The notes under the pieces: generated by a model
The model's input: only the letters and a program-made list of their open reading frames with translations
Told to the model about the DNA's origin: nothing
Database searches by the model: none
NCBI GenBank assembly: GCA_020881915.1
Contig: JAJFPB010000001.1
Span: forward strand, 682,001 to 746,000
DNA length: 64,000 nucleotides
Source: Paramyrothecium sp. XJ0827
Lineage: Eukaryota > Ascomycota > Sordariomycetes > Hypocreales > Stachybotryaceae
Direction of reading: 5' to 3'
Made by a program: the position numbers and the translations under genes
Shown here: positions 56,616 through 64,000 of the stretch, in pieces
Numbering within the stretch: position 1 is the stretch's first letter
How the letters are laid out: each line of letters starts with the position of its first letter

Positions 56616-58034
56616 ATATGTGTAGCAGTAACTCTTAGATCAACCATTAGCCTTATTATTAATTTCCAGGACATTCATCTTCGTAGGACCCTGGCTACCT
56701 GCGATCATTATGTTAACACATCCCGACTTCTATGCCAAATCACCATTCAGCGATGTGCAATAGGAACAACAGAGCGGGACCGAATGTAATCGTTTGACAT
56801 CTCGGATCCGACAGATGAGGATCATTGCCACATGAGAAACTCTCCCCAGCATCAGAGAGAGTGCGAGAAGGGGAGCATGGAACTCATTTCCGTGGGGTGG
56901 ATGATAAGCGGAGAACTGCCCGCCCCCAGGAGTTGGAAAACTAACCCGTGCTGGGGACATTGGCGGCGGGGAGAGGAACCAGTCGGGCGGATTCAGTGTG
57001 GAGAAGCTTAACTGCAGAACATGGAACCGTCCAGGGCACGGCGTCACTAGCCGTGGAGTCTGACCGATTGCTCCCCAAGGTTTGAGCGTTGAAGGCTCTT
57101 GGCCTTATCCTTCCCGGCATGATGTCTCACCGAACGTCATGTTTTCCCCGCAACTCGGTGCAAGCTACGAACTGTTGTTCGGGCCAGGCCTTCCTGAATG
57201 TGGTCTACAGTAATGATGTTTATGTCCGGCCTTTTCCCGAGGTTACTGCGGAGTGCTTAACTCGTAAGTTAATCACGCAGAAACCGGCAGATGTTGTTTG
57301 ACCAAGATCTTGCCTGTGCTCCACAGACAAGAAAACCCATTCTGCGAATGAGACGCAACAATGTCGAGGCATGTTCATAACACAATTTTCTTTCTTTTCT
57401 TTGGTGCCAGAAAAGGACCTGCGTGGCTTTCATTCTCCCTCTCTTTATTGTACTTCTCCATCGAGGCGACCGCGATACATGTGCCGGGTCATTCTCAAAG
57501 GGGGCCCAGCGTTTTGGTCCCGTTTTCCAGAAGCCGGTGTTCCCGCCAAGACTTTTATTCATGGAGCCGACAATGATCTTCCCTTTCAATCACATCAGAG
57601 TCATTGTCGAACTTTTTCCCCTCGTTCCCTGACTCGTCAATATCCCCACTTATGGGCAACCGTCGTCCACAGCATGTTGTCATCCCCATGGGGGGGCTCA
57701 CTGTTCGCTTCCCCACAGAATATCCATCCCTGACGACTTCACTAAACTCTGCATGCTGTCTTCGGTCCGATTTTCCAAGCGCATCGCGCGATGGATGGCT
57801 ACTTACTCTTGGCAGTCTTCATTGCTCCTTGACGGCTCTCAATTTTGTGCTGCGATCGCGGTGATGGTATACAGTGGCGGGTTCTAATGGACCAAGCAAT
57901 AAGTATTTAAAGGTGCTCATAGCCTTCATAAGGAGAGCCTCCTTGAGCAAGACTTCCTATTTCCTGGTAGTCCTCAATCAAATCCAAGAGTTCCGTCGTC
58001 CCTGACCAAAATTTACACCGGAACGTCTTAAGCC
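56616..58034. promoter_or_regulatory. intergenic and promoter of the GH3 gene
   Basis: About 1.4 kb without a recognisable gene. CCCCAC at 57644-57649 and 57711-57716 matches the carbon-catabolite repressor consensus SYGGRG on the other strand. TATTTAA at 57904-57910, about 130 bp before the ATG, is a possible TATA element. Repression by glucose is an inference. Confidence 0.4.
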
Positions 58035-59897
58035 ATGTGGTCTCAGCTCCTCACTCTCGTTGCGGCCGCCAGCGCCGTCGATGGTCGCTCCATCATCCGA
58101 CAGGCGTCAAACTCCAGCGAGCCTCTGCCGTACCAGAACGCATCGCTCTGCATTGATGCGCGTGTGGATGACCTTCTCTCTCGCATGACCTTGGCGGAGA
58201 AGGCTGGCCAGATGTTCCATTCCCGTACCTTCATCGAGCAGGGCGCCCAGAACGGTACTCTAGATGGCGACCTCAACCCTGAGACCTCGGAAGACATCAA
58301 GGAGAAGTCCATCACCCACTACGTCCTGAGTGGAGCTATCGATGATGCCCGCGAGACGGCCCGTTTTCTGAACGGTATTCAGAGGGTGGCTGCCAGCACC
58401 CGCTTGGGCATTCCCTTGACAATCTCTGTCGACCCGCAGCACGGCGTCTCCAACCAGACTGCAGTATCCTTTGTCGGCGGAGCGTTCTCCCGCTGGCCTG
58501 ACCCCATGGGCCTCGCGGCTCTCCGCAAGCCTGAATACACTCGCAAGTACGCAGAAGTCGTGCGCGAGGAATACCTTGCAATTGGCATTCGTCAAGGCCT
58601 TCACCCCCAAATTGACCTGGCCACTCAACCCCGGTGGGGGCGTCTCAACGCTGTTTTCAGCGAAGACGTCGAGTTGACTTCTGTGCTGGGAGTTGAATGG
58701 ATCAAGGGCCTGCAAGGCGAGCAGCTTGGCCGTACCTCGGTCATTGCGACCACCAAGCACTTCCCCGGCGGCGGCCCCATGGAGAACGGAGAGGACTCGC
58801 ACTTTGCCTGGGGCAAGAACCAGACCTACCCCGGCAACAACCGTGAGCATCACTTGATTCCCTTCAAAGCCGCTATCGCTGCAGGCACTGCCCAGATGAT
58901 GCCGTACTACTCTCGGCCCATCGGAACGGACTGGGAAGAGGTGGCTTTCGGCTTCAACAAGGGCGTCGTCACCGATCTGCTCAAGAACGAGCTTGGCTTC
59001 GAGGGCATTGTTGTGACTGACTGGAACATTGTCACCCAGCGATTCTGGGGTCTCGAGGAGGCGTCCGAGAAGGAACGAACCCGCCGCGTCATTGAAGCTG
59101 GCTGTGACATCTTTGGCGGAGCTGACGGATATCCCGAGACCATTGTCGAGCTGGTCAACGAGGGCGCCATTTCTGAGGAGCGCATTAACTATTCTGTCCG
59201 CAAGCTCATGAAGGAAAAGTTCCAGCTCGGCCTGTTCGACAACCCTTTCGTGGACGTCGACGCCGCCGGCACCACTGTCGCCAACCCCTACTTCGCTCGT
59301 CTCGGCCGTGAGTTCCAGCGTCGCACGATGACTCTGCTCACCAACGACGGCATCCTGCCCCTCCCCTATACTGCTCGTAGCGCTCGGTTCTACGTGGAGG
59401 GAATCGATGAGGAGACCATGGCTGACTACAACTTGACCGTGGTCGACACCCCCGAGGAGGCTGATTATGCTTTCCTCCGCCTTCGGTCTCCCTTCAAGCC
59501 CACTACCCTGACAGGGCCTCTAGGCGAGATCAACAACGGCACCCTCGAGTTTGACGATGCCGAAAAGGAGCGCCAGGCCAAGATCTACAGCACCGTGCCG
59601 ACCATTGTCGACATCAAGTTCAACCGCCCTCCCGCCGTCCCTGAGATTGCGGAGCAGGCCTCTGCTTTGTTTGCTACCTTTGGATCGTCATCGGATGCGT
59701 TTCTCGATGTTGTGTTTGGTATTGATGGATGGGAGCCTGAGGGCAAGCTGCCTCTCGAGGTGCCGCGCTCCAACGAGGCTGCTGAGGCCCAGCTCGAGGA
59801 TGTCCCCTTTGATAGTGTTGACCCTCTGTTTGAGTACGGACATGGTTTGCGTTATAGCGACTCTTGCAAGGCGAAACCATGCAAGCGTCGTTCGTGA
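58035..59897 (+). CDS. GH3 family glycoside hydrolase, secreted
   Basis: A single exon of 620 aa. The signal peptide is MWSQLLTLVAAASAVDGRS. The N-terminal barrel carries LLSRMTLAEKAGQMFHS, GIPLTISVDPQHGVSN, GLHPQIDLATQPRWGRLNAV, the KHFPGGGP lysine-histidine pair, GTAQMMPYYSRPIG and IVVTDWNIV, where Asp329 is the expected nucleophile. The second domain starts near residue 420 (RRTMTLLTNDGILPLP) and ends with FEYGHGLRY, as usual. The layout resembles exo-beta-glucanases of the barley ExoI kind more than the large fungal beta-glucosidases with a fibronectin domain, which is absent here. It should release glucose or another sugar from beta-linked wall glycans outside the cell. Confidence 0.92.
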   Translation: MWSQLLTLVAAASAVDGRSIIRQASNSSEPLPYQNASLCIDARVDDLLSRMTLAEKAGQMFHSRTFIEQGAQNGTLDGDLNPETSEDIKEKSITHYVLSGAIDDARETARFLNGIQRVAASTRLGIPLTISVDPQHGVSNQTAVSFVGGAFSRWPDPMGLAALRKPEYTRKYAEVVREEYLAIGIRQGLHPQIDLATQPRWGRLNAVFSEDVELTSVLGVEWIKGLQGEQLGRTSVIATTKHFPGGGPMENGEDSHFAWGKNQTYPGNNREHHLIPFKAAIAAGTAQMMPYYSRPIGTDWEEVAFGFNKGVVTDLLKNELGFEGIVVTDWNIVTQRFWGLEEASEKERTRRVIEAGCDIFGGADGYPETIVELVNEGAISEERINYSVRKLMKEKFQLGLFDNPFVDVDAAGTTVANPYFARLGREFQRRTMTLLTNDGILPLPYTARSARFYVEGIDEETMADYNLTVVDTPEEADYAFLRLRSPFKPTTLTGPLGEINNGTLEFDDAEKERQAKIYSTVPTIVDIKFNRPPAVPEIAEQASALFATFGSSSDAFLDVVFGIDGWEPEGKLPLEVPRSNEAAEAQLEDVPFDSVDPLFEYGHGLRYSDSCKAKPCKRRS

Positions 59898-60369
59898 ACT
59901 CTGGTTCCGTAGCAGATTCTTCCACCACGTATATAGGCAACATTAAAATAATCCAAAAGACAATTATTAAACTCCATAACGTTTCAACAAAAGTCACACT
60001 TACGTCATTTTACCTATGCTGATACCAACATTCTTTCAAACATGCACAACCAAGATGTATTATGTGTCTCACACCAGCTTTTCGAAAGCAATTGAAGCCG
60101 ATCAGAGTGATGCTCAACTCCGTTCATTGCGGCTTACAGCAAGCCTCCAAATTTGAAAATGGCGAAGAGCAAGTCACTGCGAGAAACGAAAGAATAACGA
60201 GGAAAAGATTCATACAGCTTTCCTACAATGTGTTATTATTAATGTTGGTAAACAAGGTCTAGGGTATGATAGACTAGGGGCACCCGATGACGCTGAGAGG
60301 CCCCGGTGCGGCATTATTTTCGCAGAGAGGAAGACCAAAAAAATTCAAGGAAAGAAAAGATGGAAACGC
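59898..60369. other. intergenic, no gene recognised
   Basis: 3' flank of the GH3 gene up to the terminator of the tRNA gene. Nothing else seen. Confidence 0.45.
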
Positions 60370-60377
60370 AAAAAAAA
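60370..60377 (-). terminator. RNA polymerase III terminator of the initiator tRNA gene
   Basis: A run of eight A on the plus strand, hence eight T on the transcribed sense strand, nine bases beyond the tRNA 3' end. This is the standard Pol III stop. Confidence 0.8.
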
Positions 60378-60386
60378 GAATTGTGC

Positions 60387-60514
60387 TAGCAATTGCACGT
60401 TTCGATCGTGCGACCTCCGGGTTATGAGCCCGGCTGATGAATGAGTTAGCGTCGATGTTGGTGGATCCGAATGATCGGGTCAGACATACCGCGCTTCCAC
60501 TGCGCCAAATTGCT
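60387..60514 (-). tRNA. initiator tRNA-Met (CAU) with an intron at position 26/27
   Basis: Exons 60490-60514 (25 nt) and 60387-60433 (47 nt) give a 72-nt tRNA with perfect stems: acceptor AGCAATT with AATTGCT, D stem GCGC/GCGC, anticodon stem CCGGG/CCCGG around CTCATAA (anticodon CAT), and T stem GCACG/CGTGC. Initiator marks are the A1-T72 pair, three G-C pairs above the anticodon loop (GGG/CCC) and the T-loop ATCGAAA with A54 and A60. Box A (TGGCGCAGTGG) and box B (GATCGAAAC) are intact, and a T8 terminator follows. The 56-nt insert 60434-60489 lies between G26 and C27, not at 37/38 where eukaryotic tRNA introns belong. With the insert in place the tRNA core could not fold normally. Confidence 0.88.
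60434..60489 (-). other. spliceosome-type intron inside the initiator tRNA gene
   Basis: 56 nt starting GTATGT, with a canonical branch site GCTAAC, 12 nt after the branch A to a final CAG. All three signals and the length equal those of the protein-gene introns in this window. Inside is a small hairpin (CCGA-TCAT-TCGG). Removing exactly this segment restores the cloverleaf. Splicing itself is not shown by the sequence. Confidence 0.75.
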
Positions 60515-60760
60515 TTGTTGCGATGCTTTCCGTTTGGAAGCATAACTCATAAGCAGCCAGCAAGTGGGCTGCTCCAGTTGGTTCGCGTCGCGCCAGCTTG
60601 GAAAACAATCACAGCCTTCGAAGATGTGGGACCCAAAGTACAGTAGTACATGCACTTTCAGAGGAACTTAAAACTCCAAAGCACTGTGCATCGAGCATAA
60701 ATATAATTTTTTCCACTTTACTCATATACCAGATAGATGCCGCCTTCTCAATAACAGTCG

Positions 60761-61366
60761 TCATGCGCTTCCTTTGCTGTCTTTGGCGAGTCCAAAAACG
60801 CCGTGGGTTGGAGAGTCTCGATGTCTCTGCGCAATGTTCAAAGACTCGGACCCAACCAATTTCATCTCAACAAGTCTCTCCAAGAATTTCATCGTCCATT
60901 CCTGGCATCTTCTCGTCTTGACCTGCAAAGCTATGAGCATGTGTAATCCACAGTCTATATGTACCGTGACACTCACCCCATCTATCGGAGCCCGGATGTC
61001 TTGGCCGTTGGGAGGCGGATCAATGCGAGCGGCTTCTCGCTCTATAACGCTCCTTGGGATGTCGTTTGGCATCGAATTGCCGTCAGCAGGTGTGAAAATA
61101 TCCGTTGCCTCCACAGACCCGAGGAACACGAGTTCCTTCAGGTCCTGCTCACCGGCGCACTCGTGATTCCTCTTGATCTCAAGCACGTAGCCGGCCAGAA
61201 GAGGTTCACCGACAACGTTGATTATGGTGCCTTTGCAAGAAATTCTCTCTGCAATGTCTGCGAGGCTGTCGCCATCAACGGCTACGTTGGGAATGAATAT
61301 TGCAAAATGTGTCCTTTGGCTCGCGCTGTGGCGGTACTTGGCCAGGTAAATACCCCGGGACGACAT
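60761..61366 (-). CDS. small protein of unknown function, DUF6914-like
   Basis: The ATG at 61366 starts MSSRGIYLAKYRHSASQRTH. Exons 60977-61366 and 60761-60922 give 183 aa if the 54-nt intron (GTGAGT donor, TTGCAG acceptor) is removed; without splicing the frame stays open and gives 201 aa. The spliced version joins APIDG to VKTRRCQEWTMKFLERLV. The pattern YLAKYxH-x-THFAIFIPN, a middle strand-rich block and a CQEWTxxxLERL helix resembles a family of short fungal proteins (DUF6914-like, from memory). The CQEW helix may hold a catalytic-looking Cys, but no function is known. Its 5' end faces the Zn2Cys6 gene head-to-head. Confidence 0.5.
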   Translation of the reverse strand: MSSRGIYLAKYRHSASQRTHFAIFIPNVAVDGDSLADIAERISCKGTIINVVGEPLLAGYVLEIKRNHECAGEQDLKELVFLGSVEATDIFTPADGNSMPNDIPRSVIEREAARIDPPPNGQDIRAPIDGVSVTVHIDCGLHMLIALQVKTRRCQEWTMKFLERLVEMKLVGSESLNIAQRHRDSPTHGVFGLAKDSKGSA

Positions 61367-62119
61367 TGCTTCAGATGCAGAAGCGATCGGGCATCTAAAT
61401 GTAACACTCAGGTGAATTCAACACTTGCAAATCAAAAGCGTCGCAGGCGACAATGTGGTTTTTCATTGGGCTCCAAGTATCAGCCTACAATTCTGCGAAG
61501 TTGGCTGCCTGATTCTTGGAGACGCGTTCGCTGAATTGGCGAATCACAACCTGATAACATAACATGGGAGAGCAAACCATGTCAGGGTTGTTCGAATGGT
61601 GGTGTTGATTGAGGTGTTGGTTGCAACCTGGTGCATGCACACGCCAGAAGAGGGAGCGTCAACACACTGCAACAATTGTGATGGCCGAGAAAGGAAAGGG
61701 TCATGGTATGATCCGATTCTACACTTACAGAACAGTCTCCCGTTATCTCGAAAGCAGTTCTCTTGAATCGCGTGATTCTACCACTTCGGTCAGTGTATTC
61801 GAAGGTTCCACTCCTTCTCGCAAATTGCTGACTGTGGTACAGCACGCTCAATGACGCGAATGGCGACCCCTGAGCTGTGTGGATCAGGTGCCCCAGGGAG
61901 TCAGTAGACAGGTACGGCGGGATTAACACGAATCCCGCCGCGTGGTGCGATTATCGACCAGAGTGGCGGGGTTACATCAAGTCCGCGCCGCCTTCTACTT
62001 AGACGTTGTTGTCGCACTCGCACTTTCAACCCTTTCTAACGCAACCGGACCATATTTGATTGAAACGGAATGGACAATATCCCGCTCCGTCTGCCTTGAA
62101 ACCCGCCTGCCCCTTCGCA
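61367..62119. other. intergenic, divergent promoter region
   Basis: Between the DUF6914-like gene (minus) and the Zn2Cys6 gene (plus). The ORF at 61582-61929 (minus) shows no domain. Nothing else recognised. Confidence 0.45.
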
Positions 62120-64000
62120 ATGGATACCGATGCGGCCAGCGTCCCTCGGGGCATGTCGGCGCCTTACGGGCATGCGTGTTTCAACTGCTCCAAAGCCAAG
62201 TGCAAGTGTGTTAGTCTGGGATCGGGCCTGGCCTGTGAAAGGTGCAGTCGCCTCCAGCGCGAATGCAGGCCCTCTAACGTGGTGCGCAAACGCTCTCAGC
62301 AGGCGACAGCGAGAAACAAGACAGCCCAGCTGGAAGAGAAGCTCAATGACATCGTGAACCTTCTGAAGTCACAGAATGACCCGACACGAGCCAGACCATC
62401 CACTGCGTTTGAGTCTATGGCAGAGAGTAGCTCAAACGACGGAACCCCGAATAGCGCAGCCAGCCAACCATCATTCCCAGCGTCTGTGCCCTCGTATTCC
62501 TCGCCAAATTCAGCAGTAACTGGCGGTAACCCCAGCCTTGCTAATCTTGAGGCCGATAAGTGTTTGAACACTTTTCGATCACTGCACCTCAAGCAATTCC
62601 CTTTCATGCACATTCCCCCTGAGATGAGGTGAGTGCCCACTTTTATCAAGCGTCCGCTGCTCGTCTGATGCACATGTGCTAGTGCAGCTCAGCTCCAACG
62701 GGAGCGTCCGTTTCTCTGGCTCAGTATTTCCTGCATCACCTGCAAGAAAGTGTCAGAGAAGAACAGGCTCGATGGAAACATTCGGGAGGTTCTCGCACGG
62801 AAGCTCATTGTGGATCTGGAACGCAATATAGACCTTCTGCTCGGACTCATTGCGTACCTGACCTGGTAAATCTCTGGTCCCTTTGGCCTTCGTCAATCCA
62901 TGGCTAACATCTGTCCCTCAGGCATATGAGCTTCGACAATGGAAAGAAACTGCTATGCATGTACATAGGCCTCGCAACTTCTCTAGTCGTGGACCTTTCT
63001 CTTGATAGGCGGACGGGCGACAGCATTTGTAGAGAGACCAGTTCGAAGAATGCTTTCCAAGGCTACTGGAGGAGCCAGGTCCAAACATTTCAGCGTACCA
63101 ACGAAGAGCGCAGGGCTTTGCTTGCTTGTTACATCACTTGCACAAGGTTCGTTTTGCCTGTCGCTTACTCGCTCACTAGACCAGTGCTCACCTACCCAAG
63201 TCTCTCTTCATTCCTCAGGTCACCCATGATGCGATGGACGCCGCACATGGAAGAATGCCTCAACCATCTTACTCAATCGCCGGAAGTCTTAGATGACGAG
63301 ATTTTGGCTATGATCGCGAGAATGTCGAGAATAGCGGAGGAGGTTACCATTGCTTCGAATTGGCGGCTTGGGGAGCCCGACGTACTCGAAGTTCCACGGT
63401 CGCCGCCCATACTGCTGATCAAGGCCCTGCAGAAGAGATTAATAGAGTTACAAAGAAGTATGCCAGTTCATCTGGTGGAGCAGAGTAAGTGGCTAGCACT
63501 CTCATTCGGACCTAGAAAGAGCTGATGAACTTGTCAGAGATCATCAAGTCCCATATCTATTTCACCGAGTTGATAATCAATGACTTGCCGCTTTATACCA
63601 CCGAATATCCGGGTCAAGTTGTTGGCCAACGATCATCTATGAGAACGCTGTGCGCTGATGCATGCATTTCTGCTGCGAGCGCATGTCTGGAGGCATGGCT
63701 TTCTTTGACCCCCGAAGATTGCTACAGCACGACGATGCTGACGCATATTCAATTCGCCCGATGCACGCATATTTTATACCGCTTGTCAATTACGGAAGAC
63801 CCGGACTGGGATCGGGAAACCGTCCGGAATAGTTTCAATCTCATGGACTTCTTGGAGAAAGCATCCAACCATATCTCTGCGGTCGCCGAGGTATTCAGAC
63901 AAGAAGGCTCGGATGATTCTCCATACAAAAAAATTGCTTCGACAATGAAGGCTACGATTCCGATTTGGACCAAGGTGTTCTCGGAGACCCTGGCCGGGAC
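62120..64000 (+). CDS. Zn2Cys6 transcription factor, 3' end beyond window
   Basis: Exons 62120-62628, 62683-62865, 62922-63484 and 63538 to beyond 64000. The ATG at 62120 (MDTDAASVPRG) is used; the longer ORF opens with TTG. The zinc cluster is CFNCSKAKCKCVSLGSGLAC and ERCSRLQREC (about 19-49), followed by a basic linker KRSQQATARNK and a coiled coil QLEEKLNDIVNLLKS. The fungal transcription factor domain follows: FPFMHIPPEMS-AAQLQRERPFLWLSI across splice 1, LTWHMSFDNGKKLLCMYIGLA across splice 2, and SMPVHLVEQ-KIIKSHIYFTE across splice 3. All introns have canonical ends. Likely a nuclear, pathway-specific regulator; targets unknown. About 560 residues are inside the window. Confidence 0.88.

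Noticed and set aside
60387..60514. Explaining the tRNA insert as an ordinary anticodon-loop intron
   Set aside because: The anticodon loop CTCATAA and its stem are uninterrupted; the insert lies upstream of the stem, between positions 26 and 27.
60446..60655. 69-codon minus-strand ORF over the tRNA
   Set aside because: Overlaps a complete tRNA gene with Pol III signals; no protein pattern.
1..64000. CRISPR arrays, bacterial operons, insertion sequences
   Set aside because: No regular spacer arrays or transposase frames seen; introns and gene families are those of a fungus.

Overview
The window is nuclear DNA of a filamentous ascomycete. Coding regions are cut by short introns of about 50-90 nt with GT(A/G)NGT donors, CTAAC-like branch sites and YAG acceptors. 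The gene families are typical of Pezizomycotina: a PTH11-like rhodopsin-fold receptor, HET domain, HeLo-like NLR N-termini, WSC modules, Zn2Cys6 regulators and 2EXR proteins. The content fits a plant-associated Sordariomycete; the species cannot be named from the sequence. Several ORF calls based on TTG or GTG starts were moved to the next ATG, and split ORFs were joined where splice sites and protein continuity agreed.

Layout. 1-2.3 kb: the first exon of an NLR-type protein (minus, running off the left edge) and a broken relative. 3.5-6.8 kb: a seven-exon PTH11-like receptor and a MATE transporter. 9.4-14.4 kb: a 1594-aa secreted protein with a beta-propeller, immunoglobulin-like repeats and four WSC domains. 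14.5-19.4 kb: an alpha/beta hydrolase, then a divergent pair of CoA transferase and thiolase, which fits the last two steps of the beta-ketoadipate pathway. 20-30 kb: a HET protein, a LITAF protein, a small cysteine-rich secreted protein, a HeLo-like/Ras-like fusion and an APH-type kinase. 30.6-35.5 kb: a bacterial-type hydrolase, a 2EXR protein, and a secreted protein of unknown function with a four-unit repeat in its 5' flank. 37-41.3 kb: decayed DNA with a Zn2Cys6 regulator pseudogene and an NLR repeat pseudogene. 41.4-46 kb: GH95 and PL1 polysaccharide-degrading enzymes. 46.8-51 kb: an ankyrin pseudogene, a PPPY-tailed membrane protein and an amino-acid permease pseudogene. 52.6-64 kb: a secreted protein with an internal duplication, an 811-aa zinc-finger protein, a GH3 glycosidase, an initiator tRNA gene, a small hypothetical protein, and a Zn2Cys6 regulator running off the right edge.

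Themes. Carbohydrate enzymes (GH95, PL1, GH3) and the aromatic/ketoacid gene pair suggest growth on plant material. NLR, HET and APH-type genes and their remnants suggest a fast-turnover self/non-self recognition region.

The most unusual observation is the initiator tRNA-Met gene at 60387-60514. It folds into a perfect 72-nt cloverleaf only after removing 56 nt that look exactly like a spliceosomal intron, placed between tRNA positions 26 and 27 rather than in the anticodon loop. The second is a protein that joins an NLR-style N-terminal domain directly to a Ras-like GTPase lacking the catalytic glutamine.
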